Shown piece after piece: positions 1-8,896 of a stretch of 64,000 nucleotides of DNA. The number at the start of each line of letters is the position of its first letter. Positions within the stretch are counted from its first letter, which is position 1. The notes under the pieces were generated by a model. It had not been told where the DNA came from, made no database searches, and worked only from the letters and a program-made list of their open reading frames with translations. The translations under genes and the position numbers were made by a program. The DNA is from Streptomyces sp. TBY4 (GTDB lineage Bacteria > Actinomycetota > Actinomycetes > Streptomycetales > Streptomycetaceae), in contig NZ_JANAVF010000005.1 in assembly GCF_024213195.1 (NCBI RefSeq), positions 410,542 through 474,541 of the forward strand, in the 5' to 3' direction.

Positions 1-491
1 GGGCTCCGGGCGCAGCCCGAAGGTCCGGGCAGAGCCCGAGCACCCTTCCAGCCGTCCGGCGCTTGAGGACCGGGGTCTGGGGCGGAGCCCCAGGGGCCAC
101 CGCCAGGCACAGCCCGCCCCCATCCCAGCCCGTCCGGCGCTTGAGGACCGGGTCCGGGCAGAGCCCGGGGAACGGGCGAAGGGCGGGTAGGGGACAGCCC
201 CGCAGGGCCCCCGACCCTCAGCCACACCTCGGGCGGAGGCAGGCGGCGCCGCAGCACTCACGAGCCACGACTCGCCGCCGGCGAAAGCCCGAAGGCCAGG
301 GCCGGGGCCGGGGCCAAGGGCTGCGACTGGGCCGGGGCCGGAGCCAGGACCGGGGCCGGAGCCGAGGCCGGAGCCAGGGCCAGGGCCAGGGCCGGAGCCG
401 AGGCCGGAGCCAGGGCCAGGGCCAGGGCCGGAGCCGAGGCCGGAGCCAGGGCCAGGGCCGAGGCCGGGGCCGGAGCCAGAGCCAGGGCCCC
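1..491. repeat. GC-rich repeat region, no gene
   Basis: No credible gene is seen here. Bases 1-215 carry copies, some in tandem, of a dispersed repeat containing GTCCGGCGCTTGAGGAC followed by a hairpin of the type GGGCAGAGCCC; related copies lie near 31.9, 38.4 and 49.9 kb. From about 300 to 487 the sequence is a purine-rich tandem array of 6-bp units (GGCCGG, GGCCAG, GAGCCG) organised in a 36-bp higher-order unit; copies start near 356, 392 and 428. Long open frames through this stretch exist on both strands but have low-complexity translations, so I treat them as chance. The array runs up to the stop codon of the ROK gene. Confidence 0.7.
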
Positions 492-1616
492 TCAGCCGCC
501 GCGGCCGAAGAGGGGCCCGAGGGCCAGTTCCGCCGCCCCCTCCGCCACACCCACCTCCGCGAGTTCCACCCTCACCGCACCCCCCACGAAGGACCGCGCC
601 CCCACCACACCCCGCACCCCCTCCAGGAACACGCCCGGCGCAGCCGCCACCACCCGCCCCCCGAGCAGCACCCGGTCCACATCCAGCAGCGCGACCAGGT
701 TCGCCGCCGCCTCCCCCACGATCCGTGCCGCTTCCTCCAGCCGGCCCCCCGCCACCGCGTCCAGGCACAGCACCTCCGCGCAGCCGCGCCCCCCGCACCG
801 GCAGGCCGGCCCGTCCAGCCGCAGCACCTGGTGTCCGAACTCCCCCGCCGCCGAGCGCCGCCCGCGGTAGACCTCGCCGGCGCCGGCCAGCCGGAGCCCC
901 GCTCCGAGTCCGGTGCCGACGTGGACGTACGCCACGGCCTCCCCGAAGGCCGCCACCCCGAAGCCGGCCCCCGCCGCGACGCCCGCGTTGGTGTCCTTGT
1001 CCACCCGGACGGGAACCCCCAACCGTCCCTCCAGCACCTCCCGCAACGGGAACCCCTCCCATTCCGGGAACCCCGTCACCCGCCCCAGCACCCCGGTCCG
1101 CCCGTCCAGCGGCCCCGGCGCGGCCACGCCGACGCCCAGGAGCGGCCGGTCGCCGCCCACCCGCGCGACCGCCCGTACCGCCTCCTCCACCACCGCTTCC
1201 GGACCGGCTCCGAAGTCCAGCGGGCCGCGCCCGTCGGCGACGACGCGCCCCGCCAGGTCGACCCGTACCGCCGTGAGCTCGTCCCGGTCCAGGTGCACCC
1301 CGACCGCGTACCGCGCCTCCGGGACCAGCCTCAGCAGGGTCCGCGGTTTGCCGCCCGTGGACGCCTCGCGCCCGGCGTCGGCCACCAGGCCGTCCTCCCG
1401 GAGCCGCGCCGCGATCTTGCTGACCGCCTGCGGGGTGAGCCCCGTACGGTTCGCGAGGTCACCGCGGCCGAGCCCGGCGGGGCCGGCTCCGCGCAGGAGG
1501 TCCAGTACGAGCGCGTCGTTGTGCCCGCGCAGCACCGGCAGATTCACGCCGCTGCCGCCGCCCGTGTCGCCCCTGCTCCCGCTACCGCTACCCCTGTCCA
1601 CCTGGCCATTGTCCAC
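492..1616 (-). CDS. ROK-family transcriptional regulator
   Basis: A 374-aa ROK protein (regulator/sugar-kinase-like). Residues ~30-85 form a winged helix-turn-helix (DLANRTGLTPQAVSKIAARL), followed by an actin-like ROK domain with the ROK zinc motif CRCGGRGCAE near residue 270. The usual kinase phosphate-binding motif (DxGGT) is replaced by HLDRDE, so it is probably a sugar-sensing repressor, not a kinase. The ORF begins at a GTG directly abutting AAGGAGG; that spacing is too short, so a second GTG (1601) or a later start near the VNLPVLRGHN segment is possible. It is divergent from the oxidoreductase gene with only ~41 bp between, and a CAACA-G-TGTTG palindrome lies between them. The inferred role is control of that neighbour and itself; the ligand is unknown. 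Confidence 0.85.
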   Translation of the reverse strand: MDNGQVDRGSGSGSRGDTGGGSGVNLPVLRGHNDALVLDLLRGAGPAGLGRGDLANRTGLTPQAVSKIAARLREDGLVADAGREASTGGKPRTLLRLVPEARYAVGVHLDRDELTAVRVDLAGRVVADGRGPLDFGAGPEAVVEEAVRAVARVGGDRPLLGVGVAAPGPLDGRTGVLGRVTGFPEWEGFPLREVLEGRLGVPVRVDKDTNAGVAAGAGFGVAAFGEAVAYVHVGTGLGAGLRLAGAGEVYRGRRSAAGEFGHQVLRLDGPACRCGGRGCAEVLCLDAVAGGRLEEAARIVGEAAANLVALLDVDRVLLGGRVVAAAPGVFLEGVRGVVGARSFVGGAVRVELAEVGVAEGAAELALGPLFGRGG

Positions 1617-1632
1617 CCTCCTTGCACTTACG

Positions 1633-1643
1633 CAACAGTGTTG
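1633..1643. promoter_or_regulatory. Palindromic operator candidate for the ROK regulator
   Basis: Perfect 11-bp palindrome CAACA-G-TGTTG in the short divergent spacer between the ROK gene and the Gfo/Idh/MocA gene. For the plus-strand gene, TTGCAC (1622-1627) lies upstream and the palindrome sits where it would block a promoter whose transcript would begin close to the ATG at 1658. Assignment to the ROK protein is inference from position and symmetry. Confidence 0.5.
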
Positions 1644-1657
1644 TCAAAGTAGATCCC

Positions 1658-2758
1658 ATGAACGCCGCCCCCACCCCCACCCCCGCCCCCGCACCTCTCC
1701 GCGTCGGACTCGTCGGCTACGGCCTGGCCGGTTCCGTCTTCCACGCCCCACTCGTCTCCGCGACCGAGGGCCTGGTCCTGGACACCGTCGTCACCTCCGA
1801 CCCGGGCCGCGCCGCCCAGGCCCGCGAGGCCTACCCGGACGTCCGGATCGCCGCCACCGCCGGCGAGCTGCTCGCCCAGAGCCCCGCCCCCGACCTCATC
1901 GTCGTCGCCTCCCCGAACAAGACGCACGTCCCGCTCGCCACGGCCGCCCTCGCGGCCGGCATCCCGGTGGTCGTGGACAAGCCGCTCGCCGCCACCGCCG
2001 CGGAAGCCCGCGAGCTGGCCGCGCTCGCCGAGCGCACCGGGACCTTCCTGTCGGTGTTCCAGAACCGCCGCTGGGACAACGACTTCCTCACCCTGCGCCG
2101 CCTCCTCGCCGACGGCGAGCTGGGCGAGATCCAGCGCTTCGAGTCCCGCTTCGAGCGCTGGCGCCCGCAACTCAAGGGCGGCTGGCGCGAGTCCGGTGCC
2201 CCCGAGGAGATCGGCGGACTGCTGTACGACCTCGGCAGCCACGTGGTGGACCAGGCACTGGTGCTGTTCGGACCCGCCGTACGGGTCTACGCGGAGACCG
2301 ACGTGCGCCGCCCGGGCGCCGAGGCCGACGACGACACCTTCATCGCCCTCACCCACGCGAGCGGGGTCCGCTCCCACCTGTACGTCAGCGCCACCACGGC
2401 CCAGCTGGGCCCGCGCTTCCGCGTACTGGGCTCCCGCGCGGGCTACGTCAAGTACGGACTGGACCCCCAGGAGGGGGCCCTGCGCGAGGGCCTGCGCCCC
2501 GGCGACCCCGACCGGACCTGGGGCGAGGAGCCCGAGCACCTGTGGGGCCGGCTCGGCTCCGGCGAATCGCCGCTGACGGGCGGGGGCGCGCCGGTGCGCA
2601 CGACACCGGGCGACTACCCGGCGTACTACGCGGCCGTGGCGGCGGCCCTGCGCGACGGCGGCCCGGCCCCGGTCACAGCCCTGGAGGCGGCGCACTGCCT
2701 GGACGTACTGGAGGCGGCCCGCAGGTCGTCGAGGGACGGGGTGTCGGTGGACCTGTGA
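1658..2758 (+). CDS. Gfo/Idh/MocA-family oxidoreductase
   Basis: NAD(P)-dependent sugar or inositol-type dehydrogenase of the Gfo/Idh/MocA family, 366 aa from the ATG at 1658; an upstream in-frame start gives an implausible N-terminus. The Rossmann motif VGLVGYGLAGSVFHAPL is near residues 17-33. The conserved substrate/cofactor lysine segment is DKPLA, in VVVDKPLAAT. A C-terminal alpha/beta domain includes GGLLYDLGSHVVDQ with the family's active-site His. It is divergent from a ROK regulator and ends before a strong hairpin terminator at 2786. Substrate is not predictable from sequence; sugar metabolism is inferred from the ROK neighbour. Confidence 0.9.
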   Translation: MNAAPTPTPAPAPLRVGLVGYGLAGSVFHAPLVSATEGLVLDTVVTSDPGRAAQAREAYPDVRIAATAGELLAQSPAPDLIVVASPNKTHVPLATAALAAGIPVVVDKPLAATAAEARELAALAERTGTFLSVFQNRRWDNDFLTLRRLLADGELGEIQRFESRFERWRPQLKGGWRESGAPEEIGGLLYDLGSHVVDQALVLFGPAVRVYAETDVRRPGAEADDDTFIALTHASGVRSHLYVSATTAQLGPRFRVLGSRAGYVKYGLDPQEGALREGLRPGDPDRTWGEEPEHLWGRLGSGESPLTGGGAPVRTTPGDYPAYYAAVAAALRDGGPAPVTALEAAHCLDVLEAARRSSRDGVSVDL

Positions 2759-2785
2759 GCCACGGGAGCCGGGAAGAACGGGGAA

Positions 2786-2817
2786 GGGGCGGCGCCGTCT
2801 TCCAACGGCGCCGCCCC
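2786..2817. terminator. Bidirectional hairpin terminator
   Basis: A perfect 13-bp stem GGGGCGGCGCCGT / ACGGCGCCGCCCC around loop CTTCCA, followed by TTCTCTT. It lies between the convergent oxidoreductase and FAH-family genes. Just after it, bases 2828-2866 hold about five copies of an 8-bp direct repeat (CTACGCGA and variants). Confidence 0.8.
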
Positions 2818-2867
2818 TTCTCTTGAGCTACGCGACTACGCGACTACGCGCCTACGCGGCTACGTGA

Positions 2868-3725
2868 CTAGGCGTCCTTGAACTCCTGGCGCTGACGGCC
2901 GAGCCCGTCGATCTCCACCTCGACGACGTCGCCCGCCCGCAGGAACGGCTTCGGCTCCGGCTGGCCCGCGGCCACACCGCCCGGGGTGCCGGTGACGATG
3001 ACGTCGCCCGGGTACAGGGTCATGAACTGGCTGACGTAGCGAACGACCTCGCCGACCGGGAAGATCTGGTCGGACGTGTTGCCGTCCTGCTTGAGCTCAC
3101 CGTTGACCCACAGCTTGACGTCCAGCACCTGCGGGTCCGGGATCTCGTCCGCGGTGACCAGCCAGGGGCCGAGCGGGGTGAAGGTCTCGCAGTTCTTGCC
3201 CTTGTCCCAGGTGCCGCCGCGCTCGTTCTGGAAAGCGCGCTCGGTCACGTCGTTGACCAGCACGTACCCGCCGACGTGCGCGAGGCCCTCCTCGGGGGAG
3301 GCCAGGTAGCGGGCGGTGGCACCGATGACGACGCCGAGCTCGGCCTCCCAGTCGGTCTTGACGCTGGTGCGCGGGATCAGCACGGTGTCGTCGGGGCCGA
3401 CCACGGTGTCCGGGGCCTTCAGGAACACGATCGGCTCGGCCGGCGCCTCGGCGCCCACCTCGGCCGCGTGCCCGTGGTAGTTCAGGCCGATGCCCACGAC
3501 CTTGCCTATGCGGCCGACCGCGGACCCGATCCGCAGACCCTCGGCGTCGAGCACCGGGAGCTCACCGGACCCGGCCGCGTCCCGTACCCGGGACAGCACG
3601 GAGTCGTCGGCGAGCAGCGCGCCGTCCACATCCGTGATCAGGCCGGACAGGTCCCGCAGGGTCCCGTCCTGGTCGAGCAGCGCGGGGCGCTCCGACCCGA
3701 CGGGTCCTACACGCAGCAGCTTCAT
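2868..3725 (-). CDS. Fumarylacetoacetate hydrolase (FAH) family protein
   Basis: 285-aa protein of the FAH/HHDD-isomerase fold, which cleaves or isomerises beta-diketo acids in aromatic catabolism. An N-terminal domain MKLLRVG... is followed by the catalytic FAH domain with VGIGLNYHGHAAEVG, the metal-ligand segment DWEAELGVVIG, and the C-terminal GDVIVTGTPGGV motif. The start at 3725 is chosen because GGGAG lies 7 nt upstream; an ATG two codons earlier sits too close to it. It is probably a single gene, convergent with the oxidoreductase. Substrate cannot be given; acylpyruvase or a 2-hydroxyhepta-diene-dioate type activity is equally possible. Confidence 0.9.
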   Translation of the reverse strand: MKLLRVGPVGSERPALLDQDGTLRDLSGLITDVDGALLADDSVLSRVRDAAGSGELPVLDAEGLRIGSAVGRIGKVVGIGLNYHGHAAEVGAEAPAEPIVFLKAPDTVVGPDDTVLIPRTSVKTDWEAELGVVIGATARYLASPEEGLAHVGGYVLVNDVTERAFQNERGGTWDKGKNCETFTPLGPWLVTADEIPDPQVLDVKLWVNGELKQDGNTSDQIFPVGEVVRYVSQFMTLYPGDVIVTGTPGGVAAGQPEPKPFLRAGDVVEVEIDGLGRQRQEFKDA

Positions 3726-3847
3726 GGGCATTCTCCCGTGGTCGAGGGTGGTCGGCCCATGGGCATGCCCCGGGCCGGACGATGGGTTGCGGCCATCGGA
3801 GGATTGGTCGATCCTCCAAGATGTTGGCCTCATCCGCAAGACCCTGT

Positions 3848-4648
3848 TCACATGGCGGAACGCTCAGCTCCGCTGACCGCCACCCCGGCACGCTCCGCGC
3901 GGTCCTTGCGGTACTGGAGCCAGATGCGCTCGGCGACCGACCACGCGGTGGTGGTGACCAGGTACAACCCGGCCGCCAGCGGCACCACGGCAGCCGTGAT
4001 CAGCGTCCCGAAGGACAGCAGGGGCAGGACGCCGCCCAGCTTCCGCATGAGCTCCTGCTGCTCGGCGGTCACCCCGCCGGCCATGCCGGCCCCACCGACT
4101 CCACCGACTCCACCGGCGCCCGAGCCCTTGCCCGAGCCCTTCCCCCCGGCAGCCTTGGCCCTACCGGCCTTCGCCCCGCCGGAAGCCAGCACCGGCGCCA
4201 CCGCTGCCGCAGCGGCAGCGGCAGCCGCAGCCGCAGCGGCCTTGCGCCCGCGCACCGCGCTCCACGCGGCCACCACCGCGACGACCGCGAACAGGCCGAG
4301 GAACACCAGCCCCGACGCACCGAAGAGGCCGCCGTCCCCGAGCGCCTCGCTCCACCGGCCCCCGAGCGGCGCGGCGAACAGCCGGTGGCCGAGCAGCTCG
4401 TTGGCGGCCCCGCCGATCTCCGCCGAGGAGAACGCGCGGTACATCAGGAAGAACACCGGCAGCTGGAGCAGCACCGGCAGGCAGCCCGCCGCCGGGGTCG
4501 CCCCGCGGAAGGCGGCCCGGCTCAGCGGATGCAGCGCGAGCCGCACGAGCACGGTGAACAGCACGATCGCGGCAGCGGTCGCGGACTCGGCCAGCACCGG
4601 CTCCAGGAGCCGGCCCAGCGCAGCAACAAGATCGATGAAAACGGACAC
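3848..4648 (-). CDS. YidC/Oxa1-family membrane protein insertase (short paralogue)
   Basis: 266 aa, GTG start with GGAGG 6 nt upstream. The first membrane helix carries the conserved Oxa1/YidC arginine (R36 in LVRLALHPL), followed by QLPVFFLMYRAF, and further helices near 113-132 and 206-240. The cytoplasmic loop between helices holds a poly-alanine run (137-150) and a Gly/Lys-rich stretch (~158-192), not typical of housekeeping YidC. The housekeeping copy is usually beside rpmH/rnpA, so this is likely a second, specialised insertase. It is probably co-transcribed with the upstream DUF6412 gene. Confidence 0.85.
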   Translation of the reverse strand: MSVFIDLVAALGRLLEPVLAESATAAAIVLFTVLVRLALHPLSRAAFRGATPAAGCLPVLLQLPVFFLMYRAFSSAEIGGAANELLGHRLFAAPLGGRWSEALGDGGLFGASGLVFLGLFAVVAVVAAWSAVRGRKAAAAAAAAAAAAAVAPVLASGGAKAGRAKAAGGKGSGKGSGAGGVGGVGGAGMAGGVTAEQQELMRKLGGVLPLLSFGTLITAAVVPLAAGLYLVTTTAWSVAERIWLQYRKDRAERAGVAVSGAERSAM

Positions 4649-4766
4649 GTGGGCCCTCCGAGGGGACTCGTCGAACGTCGAAAGGGATGCGTTTCGGCGT
4701 GACGACCCGCGAGGGGCGGCAAGGTGAGGCGATCAGAAGTGATCGGGAGGAAGGAGCTGCGCGCCC

Positions 4767-5117
4767 CTACGCGGCCGTCGGAAGGAGACGGCCGGGCGCC
4801 CTGGGCCGTGACCGGCCCGAAGCGTCGGGATCGCGCTGCGGCAGGAACGCCGTGCGCTGCTCGCGATCACGGATCGCGGTACGTATTCGGTGCGGCGGCA
4901 CCGGCCGGACCAGCCGGGCGGCCAGGGCCGAGGCACCCACGGCGAAGGTCGTCGCGAGGACCACCACGACCGCGCCGAGCCCACCCTCCCCGGCGAACAG
5001 CCCGAGGAGCCCTCCGAGCAGTAGGAGCGAGGCCAGCAGGGCCACCAGGCGCGCGGCCGGCGCCGTGAACCGCACGGGGCGCGGCCCGCTGTGCTCTGCG
5101 ATACGAACCACTGCCAT
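4767..5117 (-). CDS. DUF6412-like small membrane protein
   Basis: 116-aa protein with two membrane helices (roughly RLVALLASLLLLGGLLGLF and GAVVVVLATTFAVGASALAA) and a basic C-terminal tail. The ATG at 5117 has a GAGGGGGG ribosome site 8 nt upstream; a GTG three codons earlier abuts that site. It precedes the YidC-like gene on the same strand by 118 bp, an arrangement I recall as common in Streptomyces. Function is unknown; a partner or substrate of the neighbouring insertase is a guess. Confidence 0.7.
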   Translation of the reverse strand: MAVVRIAEHSGPRPVRFTAPAARLVALLASLLLLGGLLGLFAGEGGLGAVVVVLATTFAVGASALAARLVRPVPPHRIRTAIRDREQRTAFLPQRDPDASGRSRPRAPGRLLPTAA

Positions 5118-5167
5118 ACGAACCACCCCCCTCGCACTCGTACCCGTACTCGTACTTGCGATCGATA

Positions 5168-6766
5168 CTAACCGCGTGCACTGACAACGGACGGGGCCTC
5201 GTTTTGATCCCCGTCATCTCCACGAGTTCCGGGCAGCGGATCCCGCGCCAGAACCTCCTCGTCCGGCCGGAGGTCCGGCCCCGGCCTCATCCCCTTCCCC
5301 GCCCCCGCCCCCGCCCGCTCCCGCGGGCCGAGCCAGGTCACCGTCAGCGCGACCGCCAGGTTCACCGCGAGGGCGACCATGCCCGCATTCACGCCCCCCA
5401 CCGGGTCGTTGCCCGTGAAGACCAGCCCGCAGACCACCGCGACCCCCGCCGCCAGCCCGCACACCGCAGCCACCGTGGTGAGCCTGCGCCACACCAGACC
5501 CAGCAGCAGCATCGGCACCAGTTGCGCCATGCCCTCGTAGGACACGAGCGAGAGCCTGACCAGCGTGTTCGGTGCCGCGTACGTCATCACCAGCGCGATC
5601 GTCCCGGCCGCCACCACGACCACCTGCGAGGCGAGCTTCTGCCGCTCGCCCGAGCTCCAGCGCGGCAGCAGCGAGAGCACGCTGCGCCCCCACATCGTGC
5701 CGATGACCAGCATGAACACCGCCATCGGCACGATCGACGACAGGGCCGCCGCCACCCCGATCACCCCCACCGCCCAAGCCGGCAGGGAGTCCACGACCAG
5801 CTTGAACAGCGCGAGGTTGGACTCCGCGCCCGTCAGCCCCGGTACGACGAACAGCGCCGCCATGCCCAGCAGCATCGGCACGAAGAGCAGCACGTTGTAG
5901 GCGGGCAGCAGGATGGCATTGCGGCGCAGCGCGTCGGCGTTGCGCGCGCCCAGGTACCCCGCGACCGTGGTCGGGAAGATGACGACGGTCAGCGCGTTCA
6001 GCACGGTGGTGGAGGCGAACCACCCCGCCCCCAGCTCGCCCCGGCCGCCCTCGCCGCTCCCTGCGCCCGGAAGGGTCAGCCACTGCGGGCGTTCGGCCGC
6101 GAGTCGCTCGAAGAGTTCTCCGTAGCCGCCGAAGTAGTGCAGGGGAACGTAGACGGCGAGGAACCCGAGGGTGCCGATGACCAGCACGTCCTTGAGTACG
6201 GACACCCACGCGCTGCCGCGCAGCCCGCTGACGACGACGAAGCCGGTGGTGACGGCGAAGGCGATGAAGTAGGCCCATTCCAGGGAGACCGCCCCGTAGG
6301 TCACCGTCGTGACCACCACGCCCATTCCGGTGATCTGGAGCTGGATGTAGGGGAGCAGGAAGACGGTCGCGAGCACCGCGACCGCGGCGCCGAGCCAGGG
6401 GCGCCCGTACCGGTGGCTCACCATGTCGGTGATGCCGACGAGCCCGTGGCGGCGCGCGTAGTCCCACAGCATGGGCCCGACGACGTAACCGACCGCGTAG
6501 CCGCAGGACATGTACGCGACCACGTACATCACGGGGGCTCCGTAGTTGTAGCCCCAGCCGGCCGCCCCGAGATAGCTGAAGCTCGTGTACCCCTCGCCCG
6601 CCATCAACACCCAGATGAACACGGTGCCGAGCGAGCGCCCGCCCACCGACCACTCGGCGAGCCCGCCGCCGCCCCCGCCGCGCCCGCGCACGGCGAGCAG
6701 TCCGAGCGCGACGGTCGCCACCATGAACACGGCGAAGACGGTGGTCGCGACGGCTGCCGCGGTCAC
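5168..6766 (-). CDS. Sodium:solute symporter (SSS family)
   Basis: 532-aa polytopic membrane protein of the SSS/SLC5 family with about 13 hydrophobic helices. Recognisable segments are WSVGGRSLGTVFIWVLMAGEGYTSFSYLGAAGWGY near the N-terminus, GITDMVSHRYGRP, and the mid-protein NADALRRNAILLPAYN. The tail is hydrophilic and Gly-rich. The start codon overlaps the stop of the upstream DUF3311 gene (ATGA-type, 4 nt), so the two are translationally coupled. The pair resembles two-component solute uptake systems in actinobacteria; candidate substrates are monocarboxylates or amino acids, and sequence alone does not decide. Confidence 0.9.
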   Translation of the reverse strand: MTAAAVATTVFAVFMVATVALGLLAVRGRGGGGGGLAEWSVGGRSLGTVFIWVLMAGEGYTSFSYLGAAGWGYNYGAPVMYVVAYMSCGYAVGYVVGPMLWDYARRHGLVGITDMVSHRYGRPWLGAAVAVLATVFLLPYIQLQITGMGVVVTTVTYGAVSLEWAYFIAFAVTTGFVVVSGLRGSAWVSVLKDVLVIGTLGFLAVYVPLHYFGGYGELFERLAAERPQWLTLPGAGSGEGGRGELGAGWFASTTVLNALTVVIFPTTVAGYLGARNADALRRNAILLPAYNVLLFVPMLLGMAALFVVPGLTGAESNLALFKLVVDSLPAWAVGVIGVAAALSSIVPMAVFMLVIGTMWGRSVLSLLPRWSSGERQKLASQVVVVAAGTIALVMTYAAPNTLVRLSLVSYEGMAQLVPMLLLGLVWRRLTTVAAVCGLAAGVAVVCGLVFTGNDPVGGVNAGMVALAVNLAVALTVTWLGPRERAGAGAGKGMRPGPDLRPDEEVLARDPLPGTRGDDGDQNEAPSVVSARG

Positions 6767-6960
6767 TTGTGATCACCGCGCCAGGTCAGCCAGACGGCGA
6801 GCGGGGTCAGGAGCGTCGCCCCGGCGAACCAGAGGAGCAGGAACGGTACGCCGCCCCACGCCGGCTCTACCCGGTTCACGAACGGCAGCACTCCGACGAA
6901 CAGGACGAACGGCACGGCAAGCCACAGCAACTGCGGACGTTTCACCCATTTCTGACGCAC
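6763..6960 (-). CDS. DUF3311 small membrane subunit
   Basis: 65-aa protein with two membrane helices (LLWLAVPFVLFVGVLPFVN and VPFLLLWFAGATLLTPLAVWLTW), the form of DUF3311/YhdT-like partners of SSS symporters. It ends in the 4-nt overlap with the symporter start. A small membrane partner just ahead of an SSS carrier suggests an accessory subunit for stability or transport; that is inference. Confidence 0.85.
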   Translation of the reverse strand: MRQKWVKRPQLLWLAVPFVLFVGVLPFVNRVEPAWGGVPFLLLWFAGATLLTPLAVWLTWRGDHK

Positions 6961-7020
6961 CGCCCCACACTACGGTCCCACCGCGCGCCAGCACGTCAGG
7001 GCATCAGCACGCCCCGCAGG

Positions 7021-7830
7021 TCACCGCTTCAAGGTCCCCCACACCACGAGCCGGTACTTGGAGCTGTACTCGGGCGTGCAGGTGGTCAGCGTGATGTACG
7101 CGCCGGGCTCGCTGTAACCGGCCCCCGGAGAGACGATGCTGCGCGGGACAGGCGCGATCACCCCGGTGTCGCGCTCGGTCGTCTCCGCCAGCGTCTGCCC
7201 GACCAGGTACACGTACCGCTTCCCCCGCACGTCCACGATCAACTCGTCCCCGGCCCTGAGCCGGTTGATGTAACGGAAGGGCTCCCCGTGCGTGTTGCGG
7301 TGTCCGGCGAGCGCGAAGTTCCCCTCGGCCCCGGGCTGCGCGGTTCCCGCGTAGTGACCGGCGTACCCCTTGTCCAGGACGGACCGCTTGTCCACACCCT
7401 GCGCGACGGGCACGGCGACACCGAGACGCGGAATGCGCAGCACGCCGTACGCGGACGCCCGCGGCGGCGACGGTTTGACGGTGCGCGGCGGCCCTGAATT
7501 CCCCGACGACCCAGATCCACCCGACCCGCTGGACTCCCCCACGGGCTCCTCACCGGACGGCTCCCCCTCCCCCACCTCCTCGGGAACGGCGGCGGCCCAC
7601 CCTCCACCTTCCTCCTCCAGCTCCCGGACCACCTCGTGCGCGGCGCGCAGCGCCTGCCGGTTGGTCCACCACACCTGGTGCACCACCAGCAACATCACCA
7701 CCACGCCCACCGTGACGGCCAGTTCACCCGCCACCCAGAGCGCCCCCGCGAGACCGGCCCGGCGCGCATGCCACCTGCGCCGGCCCTTCCCCTGCACCAC
7801 GACCCGCACGCGATCTCGCACGGGCGGCAC
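7021..7830 (-). CDS. Class E sortase
   Basis: 269-aa membrane-anchored cysteine transpeptidase. A basic N-terminus precedes a single membrane helix (~29-50), then an acidic, Ser/Gly-rich linker (~75-113), then the sortase beta-barrel. The catalytic residues are visible: H177 in LAGHRNTHG, C251 in TLTTCTPEY and R260 in SSKYRLVVWG. Class E enzymes in Streptomyces anchor LAXTG proteins such as long chaplins to peptidoglycan. No LAXTG substrate lies nearby, so this is a housekeeping-type sortase acting elsewhere. GTG start with GGAGG 7 nt upstream. Confidence 0.93.
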   Translation of the reverse strand: MPPVRDRVRVVVQGKGRRRWHARRAGLAGALWVAGELAVTVGVVVMLLVVHQVWWTNRQALRAAHEVVRELEEEGGGWAAAVPEEVGEGEPSGEEPVGESSGSGGSGSSGNSGPPRTVKPSPPRASAYGVLRIPRLGVAVPVAQGVDKRSVLDKGYAGHYAGTAQPGAEGNFALAGHRNTHGEPFRYINRLRAGDELIVDVRGKRYVYLVGQTLAETTERDTGVIAPVPRSIVSPGAGYSEPGAYITLTTCTPEYSSKYRLVVWGTLKR

Positions 7831-7877
7831 CCTAAGACCTCCCCCCTCAACTGACCAGCGGCAGTACGCTGCAAACC

Positions 7878-8882
7878 ATGCGCCCCGACACGCCTGCCGA
7901 GCACATCGCCGAAGCCGAGCGCCTCATCCGCACGGCGACCCGCTACCCCGAGGACCAGGAGCCGTTGCTCCTCCAGGCCGCGGCCCACCTCGAACTGGCC
8001 GACGAACGCGAACGGGCGAGCGCCCTCTACGACCAACTCCTGGCCGCCGACACGACGGACGACCCGTCCCTCATCAAGGCCCTCCAGGCGGCCAACCTCT
8101 GGGAGTACGGCCACGAGCCCGAGGCCCGCGCCCTCATCCAGGGCATCCGCGCGGCCGCCCCCTCGGACCCCGCCCCCTGGGAGGTCATCGCCGAGGCCCT
8201 CGAAACCCACGACGAACTCGAAGCCTCCCACGAGTGCTTCACCGAGGCGGCCACCCTCCTGGCCCCCGACAACACCCCCCTCACCCCGGCCACGACCGCG
8301 CTCCTCACGGGCCGCCACCGCGTACGCCGTCTCCTCGGACTCCCCCATGACGACTGGGACATGGTCGCGGACACCCGCCACATCGGCCCGATCCCGCTGG
8401 ACGAACTCCACGACCCCAAGCGCATCTGGGCCCTCGGCTCCGACGACCCCGCCGAACTCCGCGCCGAGATCGCCCGCCTCCGCGCCGAACTGGGCGACCG
8501 CCGCGCCGCCCTCTCCCGGCCCTTCCCGGTGGCCATCCTCCACTGGCCGGCCCGCGAACTGGCAGAACTCCTCACGTCGTACCCCACCCTGTCCACGGAG
8601 TACCCCTCCCACGACGCCCACCTGGCCCAGGTCGAAGCCGCCCTCCGCACCCTGACCGCCTCGGGCACCACGAACCTGGGCATCGTCACGGCCAGCGTCC
8701 CCTCCTACGAAGCCTTCGCCGCCTCGGAGAAGACCTCCCCGTCCTCCCCGTCCCTCCTGGCGGAATACGCCACCACCCTGGCCGCCCGAGGCAAAGCCAC
8801 CCCCTGGCCCCCCACCCCGACAACCCCGTGCTGGTGCACCTCAGGCAGGGCGTACGGCACCTGCCACGGATCAACAGCCTGA
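7878..8882 (+). CDS. TPR-like protein with C-terminal SEC-C zinc motif
   Basis: 334 aa. Residues 1-130 are helical and TPR-like (AEAERLIRTATRYPEDQEPLLLQAAAHLELAD), the middle part holds a coiled region (ELRAEIARLRAELGDRRAAL), and the extreme C-terminus is a SEC-C metal-binding motif, CWCTSGRAYGTCHG, with ligands C318, C320, C329 and H330. SEC-C tails bind zinc and, in SecA and other proteins, mediate partner binding. It is divergent from the sortase gene with a 47-bp spacer. Function is unknown; it ends only 14 bp from the convergent vsr gene. Confidence 0.8.
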   Translation: MRPDTPAEHIAEAERLIRTATRYPEDQEPLLLQAAAHLELADERERASALYDQLLAADTTDDPSLIKALQAANLWEYGHEPEARALIQGIRAAAPSDPAPWEVIAEALETHDELEASHECFTEAATLLAPDNTPLTPATTALLTGRHRVRRLLGLPHDDWDMVADTRHIGPIPLDELHDPKRIWALGSDDPAELRAEIARLRAELGDRRAALSRPFPVAILHWPARELAELLTSYPTLSTEYPSHDAHLAQVEAALRTLTASGTTNLGIVTASVPSYEAFAASEKTSPSSPSLLAEYATTLAARGKATPWPPTPTTPCWCTSGRAYGTCHGSTA

Positions 8883-8896
8883 TCTACAGGGAAAGT

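Noticed and set aside
63..1652. Long plus-strand frame over the ROK gene
   Set aside because: Antisense of a clear ROK gene; Arg/Pro-rich translation without domains, caused by high GC.
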